Shown piece by piece: positions 12,121-26,000 of a stretch of DNA of 64,000 nucleotides. Position 1 is the stretch's first letter. Each line of letters starts with the position of its first letter. Made by a program: the position numbers and the translations under genes. Origin of the DNA: Sipunculus nudus (Eukaryota > Annelida > Sipuncula > Golfingiida > Sipunculidae). The notes under the pieces were generated by a model. That model was not told the origin of the DNA, searched no databases, and saw nothing but the letters and a program-made list of their open reading frames with translations. The stretch lies in the NCBI GenBank assembly GCA_026874595.1, contig CM049311.1, positions 5,989,676 to 6,053,675 of the forward strand, in the 5' to 3' direction.

Positions 12121-14337
12121 ATCCTATTCACTTTTTGAAGTAACATTCATCGGAAGATCTAAATACGGCATATTTCACTGTGAATCAAGGAATATTGACA
12201 CCAACTATGGGCCTTCCTTTCCAATGTTCGTGACGGAAATGATATAGTCATATGACAGAGCATAGATACGTATGTATTACCCTATGAGGTCATTGTGATC
12301 GCGAAATCGTTTACAGTCAATTAAAAGATATTTAAATATATTAAAGTAAATAAGTTTCGTAATTTCTAACCAAGAAGATTAGAAGGTAGATTATTTTAAA
12401 AAAAGCAAAATAATTTTCCAATTAAAAAAATGCCTTTATGTACATATAAGAGAACAGTTTGTTCTTCTCCTTTCAATGCAATATCTTGAGTATACAGTTT
12501 TACCGGTGAAGCTATAAAGATAAATTCTAAATTTCGTTTACTTTCCTTAAAATCAAACACGTTTCGCGCACGTTTTGTGTACTTAATGAAATCAAGGTAT
12601 GTGTACAATTAATGGAACACGATATTCTACCTTTCAAGGGTCGAATAGTCCCATCTGCACATGCATAATTTCACATATTGCGTTACATTCTCTGTTTATT
12701 ATCACGCACTATAGAGTATGAAACACTGGTTCAACTTATTGGTGAAAACCGGGTTTTGTCAGTGTATGTGAAGTCAAACTAATGGTTCAAATTCATTTCA
12801 CGGTCTTAGTATGAAACTTTATTTCTACACGAGTACTTATGAAGCAAGCACTTAGACATTGGCAAATATGGTATTAAATTACCACATTACCTGCAGAAAA
12901 CTGTAACCAACTATGTATAGAATAAATTATTCAATCATAAATGATGTAGTTACATAATGTGTTCATGTATACTACTGACCTTGACGCTGCACACTGCATT
13001 GATACTTGCACTTAAACAATAGAACGGACAAATTATGGGATAAGGATTAGGAACATAAGGTGTAGTCGTCTATAGAAGCGACTGATTTGGATATGTTGTT
13101 TGATCTCCTACCAGCAGTTCTTTTAAACAAACTCAGTAAACAGCCAACCCTTAAATATTCGTAAATGGCACAACATTTCCCATCTATTTTGATAATACGC
13201 ATGCATTTTTTTTGGCTTGAAGTAGTGGTTTCTGGTATATGAATAATGATATTTCTTTAACTTCATGTGAGTAAAAAAACGGTAATGACATGGGTCAAAT
13301 AAACAACCATTCTTTTAAATGTCCTTGATAAGATTTTGTTGGCTCAATAATGAAGATAAACAACGTATTTAAATTTAAATGTATAATGGAGTTAAGAAAT
13401 GAATACTTTTCATGAGATTATTAAAAAGTGTTCTGAAAGTGAGTACAAAAATAAAAGAAGATGATCTTTAATGATGTGGTGAGAAAATAAACGGCTAGAC
13501 TATCAGAATCAGTCACTTGCCTCGACATTAGGATATGAAAAGGTATGGGAAAAGGGGGAACATGAAGAATATTGCCGAAGAACTAGAAGGATTAGGACAC
13601 TGCTTTTACTCGCAGAAAGATTAATTGAAGCCCACCATATTCCTTTATGGTCTCCAAGAAGCCACGGTGGTGTACAATATGAATCGATGATAAAATATAT
13701 CGTTTTACCTCATCAGCAGTTCCTGCTAGAGAAAAGAGCTGACTTAACTGTTATATTGCTCTTCGAGGGTTATCAAATATCAAAGAGAGAAGAGATTGTT
13801 TCAGCTAATACAAAAGCATAGCCGTTTAACTTGTTTATACAATTGCTACTGTTACTATAAACTAACCACTGAAAGCTGTACGTCTTTCTTACCTATAATA
13901 TTGTCTCACATGGATATATATTTCTTTCCATACGGTATAGTTATTCATTATTTGAACGCATGTGTTTGAGGATTGATCCTTTCATCAAGCCGTGGTTCTA
14001 TTTTGGAGATAAAATTTAAATATGGCTGAATTAGTAGAATGCTAATGAGGCGTATTACATTAAAAGAAAACTATACCATGTTTGTTTTTACTTTGGTAGA
14101 TTAGGTAACATATCACTAGACATTTAGCTCACTTACTCCTGCCTGTACATGAAATCGGGCTGAAAACACCTCATATGCAATTTAAATATGTGTTATACAA
14201 TCAGCAAGTGGTACCTTGGTGGGTGAGCTTGACGAACACATTTTTTAATTCTCTTTCCCACTCATATGCAGTGTTAGTGTCACCTGAGTAAGAGGTCAGA
14301 AGGCGATAATTTTGCTTTGTTTATTCTCCAAGGTAAT
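12121..14337. promoter_or_regulatory. Upstream region of copy B, shared with C and D
   Basis: The part at 12608-13400 is the second copy of the intergenic unit. The part at about 13900-14337 shares short blocks with 36900-37335 before C and 62440-62872 before D, for example TATATTTCTTTCCATAC and a TCATATGCAATT-type block. Such shared blocks in front of each start codon could hold promoter or 5' UTR elements. No TATA box or transcription start can be fixed by eye. Confidence 0.35.
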
Positions 14338-16868
14338 ATGATTGAGTTCGACGATTTTTTGGAAAAGGCAGGATCCTTTGGAAAATACCAAATATGCTTC
14401 GGTATAATATTAGGCCTTGGTTCGTTTAGCCTTGGATTAAATAATATGATTATTATATTTTTGGCCGAGTCGCCTAAGCATCACTGTTTCGTGCCATCAC
14501 TATCAAAATTAAACCTGACTGAAAATGTACACATGAACTACAGCATCCCATTTAACTCCGCTGAAGGAACGTATGAATCCTGTCGCATGTACAACCGAAA
14601 CTACTCTTGTGTAATCGCAGATGTTGTCTACTCAGAACTTACAAACCCCGAAATATCAGAACCAGAGTTTGTACCCTGTAAGTATGGATAGGACCATGAT
14701 AAATCGATCTACGAATCTACCATCATCACCGAGGTAACTTCCATTCTAATATATATACTGCTTTAAGCGATTCTTCTTGCATTTCCCTTGTTTATATTAA
14801 TACCAAATATATCGTTACGCGCAATGTCTTGGTAATTTTCTCCGTCTGCCACCTAACGGCTAATCTTTTACACTTGTCACACTTGTCTGACGCAACTCTT
14901 TAAATCATATCAGAACTCAGCACTTGTGCTGTTTTTGTACGATTGGATTATCCACAATACTCCTAGGTAGCCAATGCAGAGATGATTCAAGGAAACAGTT
15001 ATTTCTGTCTGATGTCATATGATGTAATCACAATTAAACGCAATTTATATGTTAGATAAATAATATGACCTTCTTTTGAAATAATTCATAGCTATCTTTT
15101 AACCTGCATTAAACTTATCTTTTAAATAATGGTTAGATTTATTTGATTGTCTACATTGATGATGGATAAATCAAGTATACATATTTATATATATATTTAT
15201 TATTGAGGCTGTAATTAAATATTAGCTCATACGCAGATATGAGAAATGAAACCTAAAATATGTCAAAGGAGTTCGCATGTTTATATGAGTAAGCCTCTAT
15301 GATGCATATATTCCAGTGGAACATCGTGTGTAACCACAGATGGCTTCAGGCGACCGCGACATCTGTCTATATGGTCGGGTTAATGATAGGATCATCCATT
15401 TTCGGCTGGATAGCAGACAGGTCTGATTCAATAATACGTAAACTTAAAGCACGTGATCCATATCAATGTGTAATAGTTCATTGAAACATAATTATATTAG
15501 ATATCAAAATAAAGCATGATAATTACATCCATAAACAAAGTTTGATTCAAATATAAAAAAGGACATGAAAACGTTGCATTTAAAAAAGGCAGAGAACGTT
15601 TCCAAAACAAAGACGGCAGTGTTGGTATCATAATGATGGTAGAAAGAAATCGCTTTGACAATAAATGATATTATTAACAATTACATCCCTGCAAGATCAT
15701 TGACTCCAAAACTCTGTTCCACATCATTACTGAATGACCCATTTATCATATAGGAGTAGCGTGTATCTTTTTTTAAAACTCGCAGTTTGATTGTAAATTA
15801 TCTCCCAGTCAGAGTGCATGTTTTTAAATATCAATAAGCATGTTTGAACGAACATTGATTTTAAATCTACAAGCGTGACACAGTGGTATATTCATTGTAT
15901 AAGCGTATCGATAATATGTTGTTATGGCTCCACATGCAAGGGAATAACGCACAAGTACGAAACTTATTAGAGTGTGTTATTTCTTTATAAAACTGTGTGG
16001 TCAGAGCAAAGGTGAAATATTTGTGCATTGGAGCGTATTTAATGTAATTCGCATGTGCACCATAATATCTTTGATAAATAAGAAATTTAGATTGTTTCAG
16101 TTACGGGCGTAAGATATCCCTGCGTGTTGTAGCGGTGCCTTTGGTTACGGTCACCATTGCTGCATGCTTCAGCCCCTATCTCACCGTGTTGGTCATCATC
16201 CGTACCATAGTTGCAATAACTAACATGCCGTTCAATTCTGTCAGTTTCTGTCTAGGGTTAGTTAAAATTTTGATTTACGTATAATAAAATACGTTCATGA
16301 TAAAAGGAGGACCTTTTGAATACTGAGTATTGTAGAAAAGACTGTATACCAGTTTATTCAATTTAAAATACATGACAATAATATGTATTTGTATATGTAT
16401 TTTTTCAATGTATAAATAATAATAATAATTTAAATACAGGCATGATCTGTGTAATATAAAATGTAGCATATTTTTTAAAGCTTGTAGATTAAAAATAAAT
16501 TAACTAAGTTTATTTTTCATAATACTCAAGAAAACGTTTATCTAATCTAATTTGTGTGTTTGTTGTTTTCTCCAAGCCTAGCTAAAACATTTCCTTCTTA
16601 TTTGAAAGAAGAATGGATATGGAAACATAATGTATCGGCATCTTATTGTTAATCTCAATATATAAATATAAATAACTATTTCTTCCACTGGGTTTCAAGT
16701 TTCAGCAATAACGCCGAGGAAATGGAGGTCACTTGCAGTAAGCATTGGTGAGATGTCTTGGAACTTTGGTTTTATGTTCGCATGCGGTATTGGATATGCC
16801 ATCAGAGACCGGTTCAATTTTCAAATAGTTGGCGCAGTTCCAGTCGTCCTAATGCTGGCCTACCTGTT

Positions 16869-18682
16869 GTAAGTTCGATATAATGTAAAAATTATATATA
16901 TCGGAATGGTGTTTATATGTATCATTAATTTTTTTTTTACTTCTTTGTTAGGCGGTTTAATCAACTTTCATGATCACACTAGTGAAACCTCCGTAGAAGG
17001 CTGATACTAAATTGTCGGGTCGAGGAAAATCTTATATAATTAATCGTCATAACGGCCCAGACACATTTCGGAGTTTCTAGTTTGCATTTCGTTATCATTT
17101 AAGAAAGCTTCGATGCAGGCTTAATTAATGGACCTGAACAGGAAAGATGAACATTTCAAGCAGTTCGCTATTTGTTGAAATGATATATTTGACATGTCAT
17201 TTATGGCTCCGTTTTCTGCACATTAATGGTGGTAAATTGAATATACAGCTTTTGAAGAGATTTTGTCGGCAAGATGCAAACGAGATACAACCTGGAGAAC
17301 CTATATGCTCGAAATAAATCCGATAGTTTTATTATGACCTTGGTAAGTGGAGCAAATTCGGGCACACATTATAAGTGTTCTTTGTGTTCCCTTAGCGGGT
17401 TCTTTCTTCGGGGAATGGGAAAATGGATGACCTCAAAGCCAATGATTTACTGCCTTAGTTCAGGACCCCTCAGTCAATAAACAAGGATTCGGACCTTAAC
17501 ATTCAAGTAATTATTTAATAGTAACCAATGAATCACATTGACCGGGTTCCCGTATAACCTCTTTATACAGGAAGATCACCATATTCATATATATTTCGGA
17601 TAGACATTTAAATCGGGGTCCATGATGAGGTTAGTGGGGATGTCCTTATGTCCTTAAATAATCACTGGTCAAAGACGATGGAAAATCTTTCGCATGTTAC
17701 TTTCAACCTTTTTAAAATATAATTCGAATATCTGGCTGTAAAATAGTTGCAAGGCTTTCATTTTTTTAAGGAATTCAATTTTTATCTGCCATCATAAGTG
17801 ATCCTTATTCATACCATTCTACGTAAATTTACTGGCAAGGTTGCTGACATTTTTCCTCAGGTATTATACATTTATGTCAATGTATTTTTTGCGACATTAT
17901 CTCTTCTCTTGGTTTTGAAAGTGAATACAAACAACCTCTTAATATTCTCCGCATTTCCATTTTATTTTACTATATTTTTCTATAAAAATTTGTCCTATAA
18001 TTTCATAAATTTCCAATGTTTGGACGATAATCTTCTAAGTTGTACCATAATTTATAACTTGATAATCTTGTTTCTGATAAAGATGTAACAAGTGAATAAT
18101 TTTTAATATTCAACGCCGTAATAATTTACGACATTTAGCTCTTTTGGATAACCATCCGGGCATGTTTAACAGTTTTACATGTTCAGCCCTCTAACGCAGT
18201 TTATCATACCATTACGTGCTGGTCGGAGAACTTTGGATCATCTTATTTAACAGTGTAAAACATGGCTGTGCAGTGAATACTTAAATATATCTGTATATTT
18301 TTCCTAAGCCTCCTGTAAACTAAATTAATTGTGTACGCTCCTATAAAATGCCTATGCATCTTAGGATTTTGACAAGAGCCCTGCAAGAGGGGTTGCTTAT
18401 TCTAATTAAAAACAATGGTGCTAAGTTCTAATATGCTGCTGCATTGATATTCAATTAATAAAAAATTGATCTTAGTGTCAGGAGCATTAATACATAACTG
18501 AACGCGATGAACCCAAATATGTCCATTTACAAACTAATGATCAATTTATACAGTAGAACTTTGTTAAACAAAAACTCTGTGACATTTTTTTGGATAAAAT
18601 TTTTTGTATTTTTGTCAATATGTAATGTGAAAAGATATACATTGACGAAATTTATTTGATATTCATATTTTTTAAATTTCAG
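16869..18682. other. Copy B introns around the exon 5 remnant
   Basis: Non-coding apart from the exon 5 remnant near 17840-17880. The segment aligns in patches with 44947-48142 of copy C. Copy B lacks the insert found in C at about 45453-46630. Confidence 0.5.
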
Positions 18683-19383
18683 CAAGAAACCAAATCCTCT
18701 AAAAATGTGTTCAACTTTGTTAGAACCCAGAAACTTCGGATTCGTACCTTCATTTTTGTTTTTACATGGCAAGTACATTCAGTTAACCCATTAAATGTAA
18801 ATAGCGTAATTGTTTTATGGTCTTAAGTTTTTTAAAAGAATTTGTTTGCCTATAAAATATTTAGGTTAGGTCGCTGTCAGGCTTGGATAATTTTAACTAA
18901 ATAGCATAAAACAGAATGGCCGCAAAAATAATACTAACCTAGCAAAACAACATCCAAAGGGACCACCATTTTCAAATTGGTTTCCCAGCAAATATACCGG
19001 AAACCTATGTAATAAAACATCCTGTGGGACTGTCCCAGGGGTGAATGCACACTTTATCTTATAAGACAGGTGGACAGATGGGCCGAAGAGACTCTACCAT
19101 ACAAACCTTTTGATTTGGTTAATTCGTTGAATCCAGTACTATGTAGATCTAAAATTTGGAATAAAAGGACTAATTAAACGTTTAGGTTTAGATAAAGATG
19201 AATAAACGTCCTCGAATCCAGCTGTCATACAGTCTTTGTGAATATTTTTTATAGAGGTTTTGCGGCTGACGTCACTAGGTCACGTGATATTGTTTATCAG
19301 CCATGACGGACGGTCCCACATGGCCTTTCCTTGTGACACAGTGGTTGTTGTATTCATCTCACATTAAATGTGGAATTTATACC

Positions 19384-21424
19384 ATGGTGATTAGTTGCTG
19401 TGCTGTTGGATGTTCAAACAAGCAAAGGAAGTTCCCTGGCTTGTCATTTTATCGTTTCCAAGCTGACCAAGAGCGGCGTGAACAATGGATTGCAGCCGTC
19501 AACCGCAAAGACTGGAGTCCCAACGATACTACCAGGCTCTGCAGTGCTCACTTCATAAGCGGTATGTATGTAAGCTATTTATCACTGGCTGGCATCTGTC
19601 ATTACTGGAGAAGTGTCACAGGGTATGATACTCTGGTCAGTCTGGTGGATTAATGATTTGAATTCCTGTGACCAGGTTGCTAAACTAACAGGATTATTAC
19701 AACTATGCTCCATTCTATTATACTATAGTACTATTAGTAGCACTGTTAACTATAGAATAAATTATATTGGTGTCTGAAACTATATTCTTTTCAAAGTTTG
19801 GTAAAGGCCCTGTTAAATGGGCTTTATCTGCAGTATTAGATCATTGTTACAATGTGACAAGGGTTTGTAATGTGGATCAAAATTATAAAAGATATAGACA
19901 AAATGCCACACAGCAGATGCAGCATACAAACCAATAATAAATGTGATCCGGTCTTTACATTTTTACAGCCACACAGTTATAAACACAAAATAAAAAGACG
20001 TACAAATTTTATTTAAAGAATGAAGAACACTCCAGAGGCAAGCAAATACTATTACATTGCTGGAGAGATTTTAACATGTAATACTACTTATAGAAATAAA
20101 ATGGACAAGATTTAAACTAGAGCCTTACGTCTATTTTATTTTCTTTTGAACTGTTTCGGGTAAAAAAGACAACAATCCTCTCTCACAAGATTATGTCCCC
20201 CAAATCTTTAGTCATGTGAGTTCCCCTAGAAAGAAGACTGCAAAGAAGGCCATGGAAAACTTTGAACGGCGACAGAACATGAAGAGGAGACGTATTGAAC
20301 AGGAAACAAGAAAAGAAGCAGCTAGTGGTTTACTTAGCCTAGCTCTGACTGGTCCTCAGTCTGACAAGCCCACAGGCAGCACAGACTCAGATTTACAGCA
20401 GAATCTTCCAGAGAAAGATAATAACAAAGCCACCAGCACTATAATGACAACGAACGATATTGCTTCACTAGAATCCGAGTGTCAATCACTGCGGACTAAT
20501 TGCCAGGATCTTAAGTAACAATGTGACAGTTTAAAATGGAGTGAAAAGGGATTTGTAAGAAATGATGCCAAAGTAAAATATTACACAGGGCTACCTTCAT
20601 ATGCTATGTTGATAATTATATTTAACTTCATAAAACCTTACCTGAAAGAACTTGAAAGCATGACAAAATTCCAACAATTATTATTGACCCTTATGAGGTT
20701 AAGGTTGAACTTAAATGTCCAAGACCTTGCCTTCAGGTTTAATGTTCATGTTTCAACAGCATATAGGATCTTTAAACAGGTGATACCATAGACTTACCCC
20801 TGCATATGTTTTGTGGCCTGAACGTGAAATTGTCAGACAGTGACTGCCTCTGTCATTTAGAAAATCATTTCCGAAATGCATTTCAATTATAGATTGCTTC
20901 GAAATATTTATTGAGAGACCAAGCGACTTAGATTCAAGGAACAAAACATATTATCATTATAAATCGCACAATACAATAAAATAGCTCATTTCCTTAGCAC
21001 CACAAGGGGCAATTACCTTTATTTCCAAGGGATGGGGTGGAAGGGTTAGCGATAAGTATATCACAGAAAACTCTCCTTTTTTAGATAAAATTAATCCAGG
21101 AGATGTTATATTAGCAGATAGAGGGTTTGATATAAGTGATTCTGTTGGTTTGCACTGCGCAAAAGTTGAAATATAGCCTTTACTAAAGGTAAAAAGCAGT
21201 TAAGCATGCTTGATGTTGAGAAAACTCGAAACATAGCTGCTGTAAGAATACATGTGGAGCGGGTAATTTGGTGCACAAGACAAAAGTACACAATGTTGCA
21301 GGGTACCATCCCAATTACACTTCTTTAGAATGACAGAATGACTAATCTAACGGCCCTAGATAAAATTGTACATGTGGCCTGTGCCTTGATAAATGCCTCA
21401 GAATCTGTTGCGCCCTTTGAATAA
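19384..21424 (+). pseudogene. THAP-domain DDE transposase remnant
   Basis: Exon 1 (19384-19561) encodes a THAP zinc finger. The C2CH residues are seen as CCAVGCSNK near the start and LCSAHF near the end, with SFYRF and W-x4-NRKDW between, and a GTATGT donor follows. Exon 2 starts at 20160 but its acceptor reads GG instead of AG. It encodes a basic linker (SSPRKKTAKKAM) and then an in-frame TAA at 20516-20518. An HTH-type segment follows (LLLTLMRLRLNLNVQDLAF, about 20660-20790). The DDE_4-type catalytic region runs from about 20870. The three acidic residues are still visible in IIDCFE, LADRGFD and HVERVI. Several stops (for example after HNTIK) and frameshifts make it non-functional. It is the transposase of the surrounding element. 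Confidence 0.8.
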
Positions 21425-22060
21425 ATAGAAAACTAATAAATGCTTTATCTAATTCAGCCCCAAGAGCTTTTCTTAGCAGTATAAAGTGTCCATGTATATT
21501 AAAGTGGAATGCACGACAGATATTTACGAATTCTTTTTAAGTTTTTTTTTGCAGTCTAAACATAGCCATTTCCCCTTTTGCACCCTTTTCAGCCTCAGAC
21601 TCTGGAAATGGAATCGCTTGACCTTGCATTCTTGGACATTTGAACACGATATCATGACACCATCCTCGGGCATCCTGCAGTAAAACCATACCACCTGACT
21701 TGTTGAACAAACTGGCTCTGCTGGCTCTGCTGATGAAACCACTGTGTGTGAGGTTTATTTTGCAAAAGAGAAGCCAAAGCAATCAGCACGCAGAGAAATT
21801 CAGTGAAATATGCCTAGGGATAGAAAATGAAAAGAAAATATAGTAATACAGCGAAACAGGAAGTAAGCATGCATATCTCTTCCAAAGCAACACCACAGCA
21901 ATTCCAAAGCCACCACCACACAGATACAAAATATTCCAGATTTACCTTACATATTTTCACGGCTTCAGTTATCCTGAAATAATAATAAAAGAACCATCAT
22001 TAATAACAGATGTTTATAAAATTAAGTTATTGTTTGATCATGTTCATGTAAGTGTCAGTC

Positions 22061-22065
<5 letters not shown>

Positions 22066-22115
<50 letters not shown>
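22066..22115. repeat. (TA)n microsatellite
   Basis: About 25 uninterrupted TA units inside the transposon, next to the YqaJ-like exon. Confidence 0.95.
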
Positions 22116-22118
<3 letters not shown>

Positions 22119-22930
22119 AGCATAGTCATCCATGTTATGATATATCATTTGATATAATTACCTGGTGGCTTTTGTTGAGAACTTGTGTGCCTCAGGATAG
22201 CACACAGATTTCATCAAGGAGGCCGATGGTTTTGAAGGGTTGGTCCTAGCTGCTGCCTTAAACTTTAAAGCAGTCACACGGCCTGCCCTGTGTTGGAACC
22301 AGAGGTTGCTTCTGGCCTGACTCCTGGGTTGCTTTTTCAAGTGTGTCAACCTGTATCATACAAACAAGACGTTAATTATAACAAAGGAATTAATTGGATG
22401 TGTCCCAAAAGTCTCATTTTATATCTAGTGCATTGTGTAATACTTCTTTTCTTCTTTCTCCGCCTCAGTATTGAATTCATTTTTTCTCATCATCGGCGTA
22501 TTTTGATATTTTATTTCTAATACAATTCAGTAATACAACCTTTTTTTCTTGTACACCACTTCAAATGTAACATTTAAATTCATATTCACATATTTTGCAT
22601 ATACACATGTCTGTACTTAATATCCTGGCTCATTTAATTGAATTATTAACAGAACAAGAAGAAATAGGAATAAAAAAAAGTCTGATTAAAGCGTATTGGT
22701 ACGAACACAAATAGAATTTTATAAATGCACATTACCCACAAAAACTTCACTATACTTCAACGTGAATGAAATACAATATTTTTTTTACCGTATCAAATTT
22801 ATGATTAGGTTACAAATAACTATTCCTGTATAGAGAGTTTTATATGTTGGTGTAAGTGACTCCACACTTCTGTAAATACTGATTTTTTTCCTTTGTTTCC
22901 TAGAGTTATTTTTTTCATTTCCAGTTCATT

Positions 22931-25900
22931 TCAGACGTATTTCAAGAATGATATGAAATGTATTCTTTTTTCGGCACATTTCTGTACATGCATATAATAT
23001 TTGGCTTGTATAATGAGGTATAATAATATTTGGGGGCTTCTATCTCCTTTGAAACCGAATGTAATGTCCTGTATGGTCAACAAAATTTTCTCATCTTTAA
23101 TGATTGAATTGTAAAAACTGCTCAGATCGTTCCAAAATATCTTTATAACGTCACAGTTGAAAAATCTGTGTTCAATATCATCTTTATGTATGTTACAATA
23201 ATCGCAAAGAGGGTTAGTCGTTATTTTCATTCGATATAACATTTCTTTGAATGGTATTATACGATGAAGAAATCTAAATTGTAAATCTTGTAATTTGATT
23301 GATTGGTTACTGAAGGTGAGTGGCAAGCTTATACTAGAATTAAAATCACTCTCCGTAATGCCATAGTTGTGTGACCAATATAGCTGTGCTGTCGCTATTT
23401 CTGCTTTACTCTTTATCAGGGTATTGTAGAAAACTTGAACCGTTAGAGGTTTGCTTTTGCTATAAAAATCTTTAATGAGACGGGAAAGCCAGGCCATTTT
23501 TATCGATTTATTCAGAATATCTATATCAGTCATTTATAAAACATCTTCGCACGTTTGTTTAATCATAACTGTTTGTTTAATTTTTGCTTTTTTACCCATC
23601 CATATAAAGTCGTGTAATAGTTGTTGTATTTGCGTAAGATACGGTTTGGGTATATGAAACGTTGACCCACAGTATAGTAATTTTTGTATACCAAGTGTGT
23701 TTGTGATAAGTACTCTTCCTTTAAGTGTCAAGTTTTTCCTTTTCCATGACTGAAATCGATTCCGATTTTTTTCTAAATTTTCTTTCATATAATTAGCTGC
23801 TGTAGCTTCTTTAGTTTGACAGAATGTTATACCTAAAGTTTTAAAGTGCCCGGATGTCCATCTGACTGGCAAATCTCCGTCTTCCTTTCCAGCCCTTGTT
23901 CCTGACCATCGGGCTTCAGTTTTATTCATATTAAACTTTAAACCTGAAACTTCATAAAAACTATTAATGGTGGCGAGAACATGTTTACCAGATTCGGTAT
24001 CAGCCACAAAGCACGTCGTGTCATCGGCGAGCTGTGATATCTTTATTTCTTTCCCCTTTATATTTATTCCTTTTATTCTATTGTTTTGACGAATATGGCT
24101 AGCTAGTATTTCGATGCTTAGGATAAATAAATAGGGTGATAGAGGACAGCCCTGACGGACGCCTCGTTCTATCGTGAAGAAAGAAGAAAAGTAACCTTTA
24201 TTTTGTATTCTACTGGAAGCAATAAAATATAAAGTTTTGACCCATTATATTATCATTTTCTTTCCAAAGTTAAATTTCTCAAACGTTTTCCAAATAAATG
24301 GCCATTCTAATCTGTCAAAAGCTTTCTCATAATCGAGCAGGAGCATAATATTACTGATATTTTTATTGCTAGTATGGTTAATAATATCTTGAATTATCCT
24401 TATATTTTCTCCAATGTAACGCCCTGGTATAAAACCAGTCTGATCAGTATGAATAAGAATTGGCAGCATCTTTTTAAACGATTTGCAATTATTTTTGCTT
24501 ATATCTTATAATCAATAGGTAGAAGAGATATCGGTCTCTTTTCGATCTTTTCCTATTTTTGTTATAAGATATATTATTCCTTTTCTTTGTTCTATTGAGA
24601 GAAATCCTTTATCTAAAGAATACAACAGTTGCTCATGGAAAATTTCGCCAATTTCATCCCAGAAGTATATATAAATTTCGACTGTAAATCCATCCATGCC
24701 TGGACTTTTACCTTCCTTAAATTCTTTTAAAGCTGTGAGAGCTTCGTATAGTGTAATTGGTTTTTCCATGTCTACTTTTTCTTGTTCATTCAGTCCAAAG
24801 ATTTCACTATTTTAAAACTCACTATTTGTTAAATCTGCTATTTTTTTGTTTGCTGTGTACAAGGTTTCATAAAACAGTTTACATTCCTCTAATATTACTT
24901 TTTGGTTCGTTATATCTTCTTGCCCCTTTTTGATACATGTTATACATTTATTTTTGTAATTTCTTTTTTCTAGAGACAAAGTATTTCGTATTCTTTTCAC
25001 CAAATTCATACCATCTTTGTTTACTTCTAATAATAGAACCCCTTGTGGAAAAGTTATACAAATCATTTAGTTTTTTTTTCACTTGGTCCATTTTTCGTTT
25101 TGTTTCCTCGTCAAAAGGGTTTTCATTAATTATGTTGTTTAAGAAAGTTTATTCAGTGGTCAGCTGTTTTTCTACTTCTCTCTTTTTTCTGGCCCTCCTT
25201 TTGGAGTTTTGTATTGTGTGTCCTCTTAATTCACACTTAATGGTGTCCCATACAATATGCTTATTTTCATAATCTTTATATTTATCATTCAACTCATGTA
25301 TAAGCTGTTTTGTTGTATCTGTATACGAATCATCTGCTAAGAGGTCATTATTAAATTTCCAGTATCCTGGTCCTCTGCGGACTAAGAGGTCACCTGTCAG
25401 AGAAGCTGAAATTATACAATGGTCAGAGAAAATTGTGGGTTTAATATCAGCTGACGTTATGTGTGGTAAAAGTGTTTCTGACATTAACCACATATCAATC
25501 CTTGACATAATTCGAGGTGTTTCTTGCGTTCTTGTGTAAGCCCGTGTGTGTGGATTACGTGTTCGCCATACGTCATTTAATAGATATTGTTTAATTAATT
25601 TTTCAAGTTGCCTACTTGAAGGACCTATTTTTTCTTTTCGCCCTCCAATTTTGTCAATATCTGGCCGGAGAGTTATATTGAAATCACCTCCGACTACAAG
25701 GTTGTCTCCTCTGTGATGGAAAAGGAGGTCATTTAATTGTTCAATAAAGGTTAACTGTTGTGACTGATGATCCTTCGTTGGAAAATATACATTTATTAGT
25801 GTAAAGTTTGTTTCATCAATTTTGACTTCTGATAATAAAATCGACCATCTTTGTCGATAGTAGATTTAATTACTGTTATATTTATTTCCTTTGAGAACAA

Positions 25901-26000
25901 TACTTACTATTTCCTGTGCCATGAGAAAACATAATATCTGATCCCCATTCCCGCATCCAAATCTGTTCATGCTGTAGTTTGCTGTGTTTCTTGAAAAAAT
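22931..26000 (-). pseudogene. LINE ORF2 (endonuclease + reverse transcriptase), broken
   Basis: An apurinic-type endonuclease part is seen as GGDFNITL-like sequence near 25700 and the FSDHCIIS motif near 25410. The reverse transcriptase begins with FKEGKSPGMDGFTVE (about 24690). It continues with DQTGFIPGRYIGENIR (about 24430) and LLLDYEKAFDRLEWPF (about 24320). The catalytic box reads LADD (24020-24031) instead of YADD or FADD. The C-terminal part (23533-22931) has a cysteine-rich CDYC...HRFFNC segment. The frame is broken at many points, so no active enzyme can be made. The DQTGF-PGRYIGENIR wording points to the L1/Tx1 group. Confidence 0.8.

Noticed and set aside
17274-17480. 68-codon open frame in a copy B intron
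   Set aside because: The paralogous stretch in C (about 45260-45400) is not open, so it is intron sequence.
22066-22115. TA run as a CRISPR-like or satellite array
   Set aside because: It is a plain dinucleotide microsatellite. No CRISPR array is present in the window.
25371-25508. Separate small gene starting MSRIDMWLMSE
   Set aside because: It is the endonuclease end of the LINE ORF2, recognised by the SDH motif and its place before the RT.
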